Positions 35,608 to 46,641 are shown, counted from the stretch's first letter. The stretch: DNA of 64,000 nucleotides from Miltoncostaea sp050249835 (GCA_050249835.1 JBFWPT010000006.1:1-64000), one strand, 5' to 3'. A program made the numbers and translations. Notes: a model not told the origin generated them from the sequence alone.

Positions 35608-37023
35608 GTGCGCCACCTCCTGATCGCCGTCCTCGCCTGCGCGGCGTTCCTCATGGCGGCGGGCACCGCCTCGGCCCACGCCGTGCTCGAGTCGAGCACC
35701 CCCGCGGCGGGCTCGTCGCTCGACACGCCGCCCGGCGCGGTCACGCTCGTGTTCAGCGAGCCCGTGGAGCTGGTGCGGGGCGAGGATGCGGAGGTCGTGG
35801 ACGAGGACGGGACCGTCGTCTCGTCGGGGCCCGCGGGCCCCGGGACGGACCGCAGCGTCATCGTCATCCCCCTCGAGAGCGGGCTGGGAGACGGCACCTA
35901 CACCGTCCGCTTCTCGGTCATCGGGGCCGACAGCCACGTCATCCCGGGCATCTTCGTGTTCGGCGTGGGCGATGGACCGCTGGGCGAGCCGGTCCTCGCC
36001 CAGGGCGGTGGCGGCCCCACCGAGACGGGGGCCTGGGGCACCAGCTCGCGGTTCCTGGAGATCGTGGGGCTCGGGGGCCTGCTGGGGCTGATCGCGTTCC
36101 GCTGGCTGGTGTGGGCGCCTGCCGCGCGGCGCGGGCTGGAGGGGCGCCCCGACCGCGAGCGGGAGGCCGTGCTCGGCTGGGGCCGCGACGCCTTCTGGAT
36201 CGGCTTCGGCGCGCTGGCGGTCGGGTCGATGCTCGCCGAGGGCTACCTGCTGGTGGTGCACAGCGCGAGCGTCCTCGGGGTCGGGGTCTGGGCCGCGCTC
36301 GGCGACGCGCAGGGCATCAGCCAGGTGCTCGGCGACACTCGGTTCGGCTCGCTGGTCCAATTGCGCGGGGCGCTGCTGTTCGGGCTCTTCGCCCTGGGCT
36401 GCGTCCTGTTCCTGCGCGAGTACGGCTCGGGACGCGACGCCCGCGCGCCGAGGGCCGCCGGCCCCTGGTGGTGGGCGGTGGCGATGACGGCGCTCCTCGG
36501 GGCGGTGCTCGGGGCCGTGTCCGCCCAGGGCCACGCGAGCGTCACCGACTTCCCCGTCCTGCAGGTGGGCGCACACCTGGTGCATGTCGCCGCGGTCGCC
36601 GTGTGGCTCGGCGGCCTCGCCCTGCTCGCCGTCGCGCTCTGGCGCCTGCCGCGGGTCGACCCGGCGGCCGGGCCCGTCGTCGCCGGGCGCCTGCTGACCC
36701 GCTTCTCGCGCATCGCCCTGGCGGCGGTCGCCATCGCCATCGTGACCGGTGTGGTGCGGACGCTGGGCGAGCTGAGCGACCCCGCCCAGCTCTGGGAGAC
36801 CCCCTACGGCCGCAGCATCCTCATCAAGCTGGCCCTCCTGATCCCCATCGGCGCGATCGCGCTCTACGAGCGGAGGATCACCGAGGCCGTAGCGCGCATC
36901 TCGCGCCCCAACCTCCCCACGCTGCGCCTCGTGCGCCGCACCGCGGCCGTCGAGCTGGCGTTGTCACTCGTGGTCGTGCTCGTCGCGACGGTACTCGTGG
37001 CCCAGGTCCCCGGGGCCGCTTGA
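35608..37023 (+). CDS. CopC-CopD fusion copper transport protein
   Basis: A 471-residue membrane protein. A signal peptide ending TASA is followed by mature HAVLESSTPAAGSSL, a CopC domain with N-terminal His and the GADSHVIPG ligand region (D-x-H). A Gly-rich linker leads to about eight membrane helices of the CopD type, with intramembrane histidines (LLVVHSA, GHASVTD, GAHLVHVAAVAVWLGG). This layout matches YcnJ-like copper import proteins. The GTG at 35608 is chosen to begin the signal peptide. It is the second CopC in the window, but 30 kb from the MbnP-MbnH-CopC cluster. Confidence 0.87.
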   Translation: MRHLLIAVLACAAFLMAAGTASAHAVLESSTPAAGSSLDTPPGAVTLVFSEPVELVRGEDAEVVDEDGTVVSSGPAGPGTDRSVIVIPLESGLGDGTYTVRFSVIGADSHVIPGIFVFGVGDGPLGEPVLAQGGGGPTETGAWGTSSRFLEIVGLGGLLGLIAFRWLVWAPAARRGLEGRPDREREAVLGWGRDAFWIGFGALAVGSMLAEGYLLVVHSASVLGVGVWAALGDAQGISQVLGDTRFGSLVQLRGALLFGLFALGCVLFLREYGSGRDARAPRAAGPWWWAVAMTALLGAVLGAVSAQGHASVTDFPVLQVGAHLVHVAAVAVWLGGLALLAVALWRLPRVDPAAGPVVAGRLLTRFSRIALAAVAIAIVTGVVRTLGELSDPAQLWETPYGRSILIKLALLIPIGAIALYERRITEAVARISRPNLPTLRLVRRTAAVELALSLVVVLVATVLVAQVPGAA

Positions 37024-37083
37024 ACTTCCCCGGGTCGGTAGTCTCCGGGGGTTGCCGCGACGAGGAAAGGTGCAACGCACGCC

Positions 37084-38679
<1,596 letters not shown>

Positions 38680-38688
38680 AGCGGCGCC

Positions 38689-38721
38689 GGTGGCCCCTCC
38701 CGCCGGGCGGGAGGGGCCACC
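38689..38721. terminator. Bidirectional terminator after aceB
   Basis: A nearly perfect palindrome, GGTGGCCCCTCCCGCC with its complement, forms a stem of 14 or more base pairs between two convergent genes (stops at 38679 and 38726). There is no T-run; the stem itself is very strong. Confidence 0.65.
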
Positions 38722-38725
38722 GGGG

Positions 38726-39955
38726 TCAGTCGTGGTCGCGATGCCAGTAGCCGACGGCCGCGAGCAGGTCGCGGGGGAAGCCCCGCTCGCGCAGCAGGTG
38801 GTTCCGCAGCGCCGACACGACGTGGGTCTCGGCGGCCACCCACACCTGGCCCCGGCCCTCCGGCAGCACGAGGCCGGCGAGCGCGGCGGGCAGGCCCGAG
38901 TCCACGCCCGGCGCCCGGTCCCGCCGGTACACGGCGCGCACCTCCAGCCCGTCGCCCGACGGCAGGGCCGGGCCCTCGGCCTCGTCGGCGACCTCCACGA
39001 CGGCGACGGTGCGGTGGCCCGCCGGGCGGCTCTCGGCGATGGCGGCGAGGGCCGGCAGCCCGGTCTCGTCGGCGACGAGCAGGCTCCAGGAGGCGGCGGG
39101 GTCCGTGACCCAGTGGGTGCGGGTGCCGCCGAAGCCGACGGCGTCGCCCGGCACCGCACGGGCGGCCCAGTCGCCGGCGTGGCCGGGCTCGTCGTGGAGG
39201 AAGAAGTCGATCGTGATCCGCAGGGCGCCCCGGTCGAAGGCGCGGACCGTGTAGTTGCGGACCTGCTGCGCGGGGGCGTCGTCCGGGAACCGCCAGCGCC
39301 CCTCCTCCGGGAGCACCAGGTCAGCTCCGGCCGACGGCCAGACCAGCGTGATGATCTCCCCCGGCTCGTCGACGCGCAGGCTCGCGAGGGCGGGGCTCGT
39401 GAGCACCAGCCGGCGCATCGCGGGCGTGAGGGCGACGGCCTCCACGACCTCCAGCACCCCGACGCGCTGCGGGAAGGGGCGGCGGGGCGGGAGGGGCGCG
39501 CCGGCCCCGGGCACGTGGGCGACGACCAGGGCGACGTGGCCGGTGGGCGTCTCCGCGAAGTCGACCTCGTCGACCTCGATGCCCTCCCGGGCGCAGAACG
39601 CGGCGAACACGTCGTCGAGGTCGGGGCCCTCCGGGTGGACCGGCCAGCGGGCCAGCACGTCGCCACCGGCCGTCGGCGCCGCGCCGAGGGCGCCCGCGAG
39701 GGCCACGGCGTCCGCGGGCGCGATCGGGTCCCGCACGGCGAGGTGGACCACGTCGTAGGCGCCGGGCTCGAGGGCGGCGGCGGCCCCGGCGGGGTCGAGC
39801 ACCTCCACGGCGGCGCCCCCGGCCGCCAGGGCGGCGACGGCGGGATCGGAGGGGTCGCCGACGTGCACGACGCGCGCCCCGTCGCCCGGCCGCAGGGCGG
39901 CGAGGGCGCCGGCGACGACGTCCCGTGTGACTTCGTCGTCTCGTATGTCCTGCAT
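38726..39955 (-). CDS. Siderophore-interacting-type flavin reductase with N-terminal extension
   Basis: The C-terminal 260 residues are a SIP-type FAD-dependent ferric-siderophore reductase: RNYTVRAFD (flavin binding), FFLHDEPGHAGDWAA and LLVADETGLPALAAIAE, closing with WVAAETHVVSALRNHL and VGYWHRDHD. The first 150 residues are an extra domain (RPGDGARVVHVGDPSDP...) with a Rossmann-like feel and a GHVALVVAHV strand; I cannot name it. The start is the ATG at 39955, six bases after a TAGGCT box. No siderophore transport genes are nearby. It may have a redox role other than iron. Confidence 0.75.
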   Translation of the reverse strand: MQDIRDDEVTRDVVAGALAALRPGDGARVVHVGDPSDPAVAALAAGGAAVEVLDPAGAAAALEPGAYDVVHLAVRDPIAPADAVALAGALGAAPTAGGDVLARWPVHPEGPDLDDVFAAFCAREGIEVDEVDFAETPTGHVALVVAHVPGAGAPLPPRRPFPQRVGVLEVVEAVALTPAMRRLVLTSPALASLRVDEPGEIITLVWPSAGADLVLPEEGRWRFPDDAPAQQVRNYTVRAFDRGALRITIDFFLHDEPGHAGDWAARAVPGDAVGFGGTRTHWVTDPAASWSLLVADETGLPALAAIAESRPAGHRTVAVVEVADEAEGPALPSGDGLEVRAVYRRDRAPGVDSGLPAALAGLVLPEGRGQVWVAAETHVVSALRNHLLRERGFPRDLLAAVGYWHRDHD

Positions 39956-39961
39956 TCGGTC

Positions 39962-39967
39962 AGCCTA
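39962..39967 (-). promoter_or_regulatory. -10 box of leaderless type
   Basis: On the minus strand TAGGCT stands six bases before the ATG at 39955. Confidence 0.5.
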
Positions 39968-40008
39968 ACGACTTGGACGCCGCCCGGTCCGTGGAGGATG
40001 CTCCGCGG

Positions 40009-40503
40009 GTGCTGCTGATGCTTCTCCGCCACGGGGTCGCCGAGGACGCCGGCCCCGCGACCGGCCACCGCGACGAACCGCGGGCGCTCACGCCGGAGGG
40101 GATCGCGAAGATGGAGGCCGCGGCGCGCGGGATGGCGGCGTTGCGCCTGGTGGTGGACGGGGTGGTGACGAGCCCCCTGGTGCGGTGCCGTCAGACCGCC
40201 GGGATCGTGGGCGCCGCGCTCGGCGCCACCTGGCGCGAGGACCGGCGGCTGCGGCCGGGCGCGCGCCTCGACGCGGTGGAGGACGTGCTGATCGAGCACC
40301 CGGACGCGGAGGCCCTCATGCTCTGCGGGCACCAGCCGGACCTGTCCCTCGTCGTCGCCGAGCTCACGGGCGGGGCCCACGTGGAGTTCCGCAAGGGCTC
40401 ACTTGCGCTGCTCGAGGTGACGTCGGCACGGCCCGGCGGCGGCGTGCTGCGGGCCCTCTACCCCCCGGCGGCGCTCCGCCGGATCGGCGAGCCGGCGGGC
40501 TAG
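40009..40503 (+). CDS. sixA: SixA-type phosphohistidine phosphatase
   Basis: A 164-residue histidine phosphatase. The catalytic motif is LLRHGVAED near the N-terminus, with a second conserved His in MLCGHQPDLSLVV and the Arg in SPLVRCRQTAGIV. SixA proteins remove phosphate from phosphohistidine, for example on HPr-type or histidine-kinase relay proteins; a link to the DhaM-HPr-EI fusion in this window is attractive but inferential. The GTG at 40009 is chosen so that the RHG motif sits near the start; a TTG at 39973 would add 12 residues. Divergent from the flavin reductase. Confidence 0.8.
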   Translation: MLLMLLRHGVAEDAGPATGHRDEPRALTPEGIAKMEAAARGMAALRLVVDGVVTSPLVRCRQTAGIVGAALGATWREDRRLRPGARLDAVEDVLIEHPDAEALMLCGHQPDLSLVVAELTGGAHVEFRKGSLALLEVTSARPGGGVLRALYPPAALRRIGEPAG

Positions 40504-40507
40504 GAGG

Positions 40508-40777
40508 TCAGGCGGTGGCCGCGAAGATCACGCGGCCGCGGCGCACCTCGACGACGATCGCCCCCTCGGCGCCGGACGCGCCGGACCAGCGCAGCGCGGC
40601 GCGGGCGCCGTGCTGCTGGGGCGCCGACCACCCCTCCGCCGCCGACGCGACGGCAGCGTGGGCGGAGGCGGCCGCCTGCCGGCCGCGGAGGGTGCCCTCG
40701 GGGGCGAGCCAGACGGCGTCCTCGGCGTAGAGGTCCGCGAGCGCGGCCGCGTCGCGCGCGGCTGACGCCGCGATCAC
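40508..40777 (-). CDS. SnoaL-like/NTF2-fold small protein
   Basis: An 89-residue protein. AASAARDAAALADLYAEDAVWLAPEGTLRGRQA is the first helix and strand of the SnoaL/NTF2 fold; IVVEVRRGRVIFAATA is the closing strand. It is shorter than most members (110-140), and upstream the frame closes at a TAG within 70 bases without an ATG, so the GTG at 40777 is the best start. It may be a trimmed member of the family. The stop is four bases from that of the convergent sixA. Confidence 0.6.
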   Translation of the reverse strand: MIAASAARDAAALADLYAEDAVWLAPEGTLRGRQAAASAHAAVASAAEGWSAPQQHGARAALRWSGASGAEGAIVVEVRRGRVIFAATA

Positions 40778-40843
40778 CCGCTCGAGGACCGGGAGCGCGT
40801 CCCGCTCGCGGTCCTCATCGCTGGGGTGGCCGCCGGCGATCGG

Positions 40844-41203
40844 CTACATCCCCGGCGGCGCGGGCTCGATCGAGCGGGAGAAGAGCACGAGCAGCTCCGG
40901 GGAGAGGAGCGTCTCGGAGGAGTCCACGACCTGCGCGACCAGCTCCAGCCGGTCCTCCTCGGCCTTCTCGCGGATCTTCTCCCAGCCGAGGCGCTCCTGG
41001 TCGCGGTCGACCGCGAGGTCGGCCATGGTCATCGCGACCTTCTCGCTGATCCGCGGCGACGAGAGCTGATGATGGGCGTCGACGAGCAGGATCAACCGCA
41101 CCCAGCCCTGCTCACCGTTGTCGCGCGCGTGGCGGCTCCACTCGGGCGACACGTGCGGCTCCAGCCGCCCGAGCAGCTCGTCCCAGCCCTCCGGGGCGCT
41201 CAA
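40844..41203 (-). CDS. Hypothetical protein coupled to a SHOCT protein
   Basis: A 119-residue soluble, mostly helical protein: WDELLGRLEPHVSPEWSRHARD, VRLILLVDAHHQLSSPRISEK and ELVAQVVDSSETLLSPELL. It starts at a TTG (41203) that overlaps the SHOCT gene stop as TTGA, so it depends on coupled translation. I recognise no family. With its SHOCT neighbour it may form a small membrane-adjacent or DNA-binding complex; that is a guess from coupling only. Confidence 0.6.
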   Translation of the reverse strand: MSAPEGWDELLGRLEPHVSPEWSRHARDNGEQGWVRLILLVDAHHQLSSPRISEKVAMTMADLAVDRDQERLGWEKIREKAEEDRLELVAQVVDSSETLLSPELLVLFSRSIEPAPPGM

Positions 41204-41469
41204 ACCCGCGACAGGAGCTCGGCCTTCTTGGCCTGGAACTCCTCCTCCGTGATGAGGCCCTCGTCCCGCAGGCGGCCGACCTCGCGGATGAGATCCGCGG
41301 GCGCGTCGGCCTTCTTGCGGGGACGCATGGTGGTCCGGGGATCGCCGACGAGCCGGCTGAGATCCTCCCCGGCCTGCTTGGCGAGCTTGGTCAGCTGGTC
41401 GATGACGCGCTGGAGCTCCTGGCCCACATCGCGCGCCGCCTGGCGCATCTGCTCCTGGGAATCGGTCAT
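41200..41469 (-). CDS. SHOCT-domain protein
   Basis: An 89-residue protein: a helical head (MRQAARDVGQELQRVIDQLTKLAKQAGEDL), a basic hinge (MRPRKKADA) and a C-terminal SHOCT domain, DLIREVGRLRDEGLITEEEFQAKKAELL. SHOCT is a short domain found at protein ends and thought to aid oligomer assembly. The ATG is six bases after a TAGGCT box, so it looks leaderless. It is the first gene of a two-gene operon and divergent from repeat locus C. Confidence 0.8.
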   Translation of the reverse strand: MTDSQEQMRQAARDVGQELQRVIDQLTKLAKQAGEDLSRLVGDPRTTMRPRKKADAPADLIREVGRLRDEGLITEEEFQAKKAELLSRV

Positions 41470-41475
41470 GCCCTG

Positions 41476-41481
41476 AGCCTA
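41476..41481 (-). promoter_or_regulatory. -10 box of leaderless type
   Basis: On the minus strand TAGGCT stands six bases before the ATG at 41469. Confidence 0.5.
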
Positions 41482-41531
41482 TCGCCTCGGCGCCGGAACC
41501 ACCCGTCCCCGCCGGCGGCCGCCCGCGACCC

Positions 41532-41621
41532 ATGGCTCACTTGGGCCACGCCTCTGGCTCGGTCGGGTTCGAGCCCATGGCGCGGTCGGGGCAGGCAGAT
41601 GGCTCACTTGGGCCATACAGG
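41532..41621 (+). repeat. 22-bp repeat family, locus C (four tandem units)
   Basis: Four units begin at TGG positions 41533, 41555, 41578 and 41600 (spacing 22, 23, 22). The first and last share TGGCTCACTTGGGCCA; the middle two read TGGCTCGGTCGGG and TGGCGCGGTCGGG. The array fills most of the space between two divergent genes. Confidence 0.75.
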
Positions 41622-41670
41622 GCCGAGGAACCGTGGCCGATGAGGGGAGGTGACCGGGTCCCCCTTACTC

Positions 41671-42675
41671 ATGGACGCCGACGCCGTCCTCACCGCGATC
41701 GCCGGAACCCCGGGGGGTGTCGGGGTCGGCGAGGTCCTCGCCGCCGTGGCCCCCGGGCGAGCTCTGAAGGAGGCGTGGCATGCCGGCGACGACGGTGCCC
41801 GTGTCGTCATCGCGCGTGCCCTTCGCGATCGAGGGGGCGAGCGGTGGTCCGTCCCTGTGCTTGCGGCGGCACTCGACGGGGGTGTGGAGCCGGGGGTACG
41901 GCACGAGGCGCTGCGGACGCTCGGCCACATCGGGACGCCGCGGGCGCGGCGAGCTGTTCTCGACCGGGCCGAAGCGTTGTGGCGGGACGCACCGGCCGAT
42001 CTGCTCCAGGCCGCGGGATCCGCGGGGCTGACCGAGCTGGCGCCGCAGGCCTTCGAGGCTCTTGTGCACGACAGCCCCGTGATGCGCTGGCGCGGCGCGG
42101 TCCTCGTCGCCGTCGCGGCGTCACCCGGAGCCGCCGCGGCGATCCAGCGGTCGGCCGACGGGATCGCCGACGCCGTGTGGAGGCGGACGGTCCAGGAGGC
42201 CGTGGACAGCATCGGCCGGAACCGACGCCCTCTACGGCCCGTCGCGACCCGGTCCCTCGCCATCCGGTCACCCTTGTTCGGCACCCTGCCGCTGACGATC
42301 GTGGTCGGCGCGCCGCATGCATCCGCCGGGGCGGGCCGCCCGTACGCCCGCTGGGCCGTGCGGACCAGGTACGCCCCGTTGCGGTTCCCCCCGCAGCACC
42401 TCGCCCGGGGTGACGACGAGCTCGGCGCGCTCCACCAGGGCGATCGAGGAGGCGGAGTTCGCCGTGGCCGGGTCCTACGAGGCCCACCGGGGCTGGGTCA
42501 CCCACCCGGATGGGTCCCCGCTGGAGCCGCAGGAGTAGCCGTGCCCCATGGCGCGGTCGGGGCAGTCAGGTGGCTCACTTGGGCCGTCCACGGAGGGCAG
42601 GGGCGGCCGGCCACGGCGCGTGAGATGCCCCGCTTGACCCCCGGTGGCCGGATGGTGGTACCGTCGAGGTTGTGA
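41671..42675 (+). CDS. HEAT-like repeat protein, probably frameshifted near its end
   Basis: Residues 1-190 are an alpha-solenoid with HEAT-like repeats (VEPGVRHEALRTLGHIGTPRARRAVLDRA, PVMRWRGAVLVAVAASP, DAVWRRTVQEAVDSIG), likely a protein-interaction scaffold. After about residue 190 the frame becomes Gly/Arg/Pro-rich. A better C-terminus appears if one G of the run 42438-42440 is dropped: ...PQHLARGDDELGALHQ then AIEEAEFAVAGSYEAHRGW...LEPQE, stop at 42536-42538. I give the uncorrected frame, which ends overlapping the next GTG. The start is the ATG at 41671; a GTG at 41650 is possible. Confidence 0.5.
   Translation: MDADAVLTAIAGTPGGVGVGEVLAAVAPGRALKEAWHAGDDGARVVIARALRDRGGERWSVPVLAAALDGGVEPGVRHEALRTLGHIGTPRARRAVLDRAEALWRDAPADLLQAAGSAGLTELAPQAFEALVHDSPVMRWRGAVLVAVAASPGAAAAIQRSADGIADAVWRRTVQEAVDSIGRNRRPLRPVATRSLAIRSPLFGTLPLTIVVGAPHASAGAGRPYARWAVRTRYAPLRFPPQHLARGDDELGALHQGDRGGGVRRGRVLRGPPGLGHPPGWVPAGAAGVAVPHGAVGAVRWLTWAVHGGQGRPATAREMPRLTPGGRMVVPSRL
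42548..42591 (+). repeat. 22-bp repeat family, locus D (two units)
   Basis: Units start at TGG 42549 (TGGCGCGGTCGGGGCAG) and 42571 (TGGCTCACTTGGGCCG), 22 bases apart, between the HEAT-like gene and the MarR gene. The first matches the third unit of locus C almost exactly. Confidence 0.7.
42659..42664 (+). promoter_or_regulatory. -10 box of leaderless type (marR)
   Basis: TACCGT stands seven bases before the GTG at 42672; TTGACC at 42634-42639 is a fitting -35 at 19 bases. Confidence 0.5.
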
Positions 42676-43151
42676 ACCGGGAAACGATCGCCGGGGAGGG
42701 GGATCGCGCCGAGCTGGCGCGGCGTGCGACCGACGCCTTGGAGCGGGTCGCGTGCGCGTCGTCCCGGGATCTGGACCGCCACGCCGCCGGGTTCGGGCTC
42801 TCGGACGCCAAGCTCGAGGTGATCGAGGCGCTCTGCGTCCGCGATGAGCGGTGCGCGTGCCTCCACGCCCTCGGCGCCGAGCTCGGGGTGACGCGGCCCA
42901 ACGTGACGAAGCTCGTGGACGGGCTCGAGCGGGGTGGGCTGGTGGAGCGCCGGCCGCATCCGACGGACGGGCGGATGGTCCACGCGCACCTCACCGACGA
43001 GGGCGTCGAGATGGCCGAATCGGCGCTGCCGGGGCGCCGGGACACCATCCAGCGCATGTGGGACGTCCTCGGCGACGAGGAGCTCGCCCAGCTGGTGGAG
43101 CTGCTGGACGCGGTGGCGGACCGGACGGCCGCGGGGGCCGCCGCCCGCTGA
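42672..43151 (+). CDS. MarR-family transcriptional regulator
   Basis: A 159-residue winged-helix dimeric regulator. The DNA-binding part is CLHALGAELGVTRPNVTKLVDGLERGGLVERRPHPTDGRMVHAHLTDEG (helix-turn-helix then wing with the DGR turn), flanked by dimerising helices. Cysteines in RCACLH might sense redox or metal, but this is unproven. It starts at a GTG that fits a leaderless mRNA. The target is unknown; MarR proteins commonly regulate an adjacent gene, and repeat locus D lies just upstream. Confidence 0.82.
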   Translation: MNRETIAGEGDRAELARRATDALERVACASSRDLDRHAAGFGLSDAKLEVIEALCVRDERCACLHALGAELGVTRPNVTKLVDGLERGGLVERRPHPTDGRMVHAHLTDEGVEMAESALPGRRDTIQRMWDVLGDEELAQLVELLDAVADRTAAGAAAR

Positions 43152-43152
43152 G

Positions 43153-43195
43153 CCCCCGCCCGCCGGCCCGGCGCGACGCCGGGCCGACGGGGGAG
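43153..43195. terminator. Bidirectional hairpin between marR and gltA
   Basis: A 10-bp perfect inner stem (43164-43173 with 43177-43186, loop CGA), extended by C/G-rich outer bases, sits between the two convergent stops at 43151 and 43206. Confidence 0.6.
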
Positions 43196-43205
43196 CGGAA
43201 CGGTC

Positions 43206-44534
<1,329 letters not shown>

Positions 44535-44761
44535 GAAAAGCATTCCCTTGACGCGTTTTGCGCACCTGCCCGGTGCCCCTTGTGAAGTCGCTCCGAGGGA
44601 TTCTAGGCGTCCGGAGCCCGCTTTGGGCTGAACGGAGGGGCCGGACGGCCCGGCCGGAGGGGGCTGGTAGCATCCAGGCGCCTGCGTACGCGCGGGCACT
44701 CGGCGATCACGCCGCCTGACCCGCCGCCCGCTCCGGGCGGCCACACATTGGAGGACCCCCC

Positions 44762-46627
44762 ATGGCCGAGCACGAGAGCTCTCTCGCCGTGCTGGTCGAC
44801 TTCGAGAACATGGCCCGCCCCGGGGCCAAGGGACGAGGCGACTTCGACATCCACCTGGTGCTGAACCGCCTGGCCGAGAAGGGCCGGGTGCTGGTGAAGC
44901 GCGCCTACGCGGACTGGAGCCGCTACCGCGACGCCCGGCACGAACTGCAGAACGCGGGCCTCGGGCTCATCGAGATGCCCTCCGCCCGCGAGGGCGCCAA
45001 GAACCGCGCCGACATCCAGATGGCGGTCGACGCCATGGAGCTCGCGTACAGCCGCGAGCACGTCGACAACTTCGTCATCGTCTCCGGCGACAGCGACTTC
45101 ACGCCGCTCGTCGGCAAGCTCCGCGAGCTGAACAAGCGCGTCATCGGCGTCGGCAACCGCGAGTCCGCGTCCGAGCTGCTCATCGCGAACTGCGACGAGT
45201 TCATCTTCTACGACCTCCTCGCCGCCCGGGCCGCCGGCGGCGGGTCGCGCCGCGGCGGCGCGGGCAGCGGCGCCGGGCTGAACCCGGTGCAGCTCCTGCA
45301 GGAGACCCTCATCGCCCTGCAGCGCGAGGGCGTCGAGTGGCCGCTCGCCTCGATCGTCAAGGACTCGATGCGCCGCAAGTACCCGGCGTTCGACGAGAGC
45401 GAGCACGGCTTCTCCACCTTCTCCAAGTTCCTGGAGGACGCGGGCGGCACCGGCATGGTGCGCCTGGAGACGGATCCCCGCAGCGGCACCTACCGCGTGG
45501 AGCTCGGCACGACGGTCGCGGCCCCGCCCGTCGCCGCGCCCGCCCCGGCCGCCGAGCGCGGCGGGAGCGGCGAGGAGACCGAGGGCAGCCGCCGGCGCCG
45601 CCGCCGTGGCGGCCGCGGGCGCTCGGAGGGCTCCACGGCCCAGGCGGCCCCCGCCGCCGAGGCGCTCGCGCCGGACGCCGAGGTGTTCGAGGTCGTCGTC
45701 ACCCCGACGCCGGACCTCGACGTGGGCACCCTGCCCCCGCTGGACGAGCCGATCTCCTACGAGGACATGATCATGCTCGGCCCGGAGGTCGAGGAGGACG
45801 TCCCCGAGCTGGTCGAGGCCACCGACGTCTCCGAGGGCGAGCCGCCGGCCCGCAGCTCGCGCCGCCGGCGCCGCCGCGGCGCGGGGGCCGACCCCGAGCC
45901 GACGATCGAGGACCTCGAGCCCGTGACGGCCGAGGACGTGGCGCCCGCCGCCGAGGCGGAGGCCCCGGCCGAGGAGGCCGAGGCCGAGGCCGAGGGGACG
46001 ACTCGCCGCCGCCGCCGTCGCCGCACGGCCGCCGAGCCCGCGCCGACCCCCGGCGACGAGAGCTTCACGCCGCCGTCGGGCGACGCGCTGCTCGACGCCG
46101 CCCCCGCTGCGGAGGAGGCGCCCGCCGAGGAGGAGGCCCCCGCGCCGAGCCGGCGCCGCGTGCGCCGCCGGTCCACGGCCGCCGCCGAGGAGGCCCCGGC
46201 CGCCGAGGCGGTCGCGGAGCCCGTCGCGGAGCCCGCCGCCGAGGAGGAGGCCCCCAAGCCGAAGCGGCGCACCCGCGCCAAGAAGGCCGCCGAGCCCACC
46301 CCCGAGGAGGCCCCGGCCGCCGAGGCGGTCGCGGAGGCCGCCGCCGAGGAGGAGGCCCCCAAGCCGAAGCGGCGCACCCGCGCCAAGAAGGCCGCCGAGC
46401 CCACCCCCGAGGAGGCCCCGGCCGCCGAGGCGGTCGCGGAGCCCGCGGCCGAGGAGGAGGCCCCCAAGCCGAAGCGGCGCACCCGCGCCAAGAAGGCCGC
46501 CGAGCCCGCCCCCGAGGAGGCCCCGGCCGCCGAGGCCGAGGAGGCCCCCAAGCCGAAGCGGCGCACCCGCGCCAAGAAGGCCGCCGAGCCCGCCCCCGAG
46601 GCCGAGGAGACGCCGGCCGCGGAGTGA
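44762..46627 (+). CDS. NYN-LOTUS RNA-binding protein with basic repeats
   Basis: Residues 1-160 are a NYN (PIN-like) nuclease domain with conserved acidic positions VLVDFEN, KNRADIQMAVDAME and IVSGDSDFTPL. Residues about 175-250 are an OST-HTH/LOTUS RNA-binding domain (LLQETLIALQREG...FSTFSKFLEDAG). The rest is disordered: Arg clusters (SRRRRRRGG), acidic Ala/Glu stretches and four copies of KPKRRTRAKKAAEP. Such proteins probably bind or cut structured RNA and may be membrane- or polysome-associated. GGAGG is close upstream of the ATG. The length of 621 is far above simple LabA-like proteins. Confidence 0.82.
   Translation: MAEHESSLAVLVDFENMARPGAKGRGDFDIHLVLNRLAEKGRVLVKRAYADWSRYRDARHELQNAGLGLIEMPSAREGAKNRADIQMAVDAMELAYSREHVDNFVIVSGDSDFTPLVGKLRELNKRVIGVGNRESASELLIANCDEFIFYDLLAARAAGGGSRRGGAGSGAGLNPVQLLQETLIALQREGVEWPLASIVKDSMRRKYPAFDESEHGFSTFSKFLEDAGGTGMVRLETDPRSGTYRVELGTTVAAPPVAAPAPAAERGGSGEETEGSRRRRRRGGRGRSEGSTAQAAPAAEALAPDAEVFEVVVTPTPDLDVGTLPPLDEPISYEDMIMLGPEVEEDVPELVEATDVSEGEPPARSSRRRRRRGAGADPEPTIEDLEPVTAEDVAPAAEAEAPAEEAEAEAEGTTRRRRRRRTAAEPAPTPGDESFTPPSGDALLDAAPAAEEAPAEEEAPAPSRRRVRRRSTAAAEEAPAAEAVAEPVAEPAAEEEAPKPKRRTRAKKAAEPTPEEAPAAEAVAEAAAEEEAPKPKRRTRAKKAAEPTPEEAPAAEAVAEPAAEEEAPKPKRRTRAKKAAEPAPEEAPAAEAEEAPKPKRRTRAKKAAEPAPEAEETPAAE
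46220..46620 (+). repeat. Tandem repeats coding KPKRRTRAKKAAEP modules
   Basis: Four near-identical copies start with AAGCCGAAGCGGCGC at 46256, 46361, 46466 and 46550, that is, periods of 105, 105 and 84 bases. The nucleotide identity is high, pointing to recent expansion. Confidence 0.85.
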
Positions 46628-46641
46628 CGCCGCGCGTGCGT

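Noticed and set aside
39956..39974. An IdeR/DtxR-like box (TTAGGCTGACCGAA) at the start of the siderophore-interacting gene
   Set aside because: The TAGGCT part stands six bases before the ATG, like the -10 boxes of many other genes here, and only about 13 of 19 consensus bases match. A promoter explains it better.
41532..41621. The four-unit tandem as a small CRISPR array
   Set aside because: Units are adjacent 22-mers without unique spacers between identical repeats, and no cas genes are present.
41530..42413. A plus-strand gene starting MAHLGHASGSVG in the repeat array
   Set aside because: Its frame runs through the HEAT-like gene out of phase and is dominated by Arg/Gly; it only translates the repeat DNA.
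42240..42540. A minus-strand gene fragment (NGAYLVRTAQRAYGRPA)
   Set aside because: It has no start or stop of its own in frame, and the plus-strand frameshift model explains the region better.
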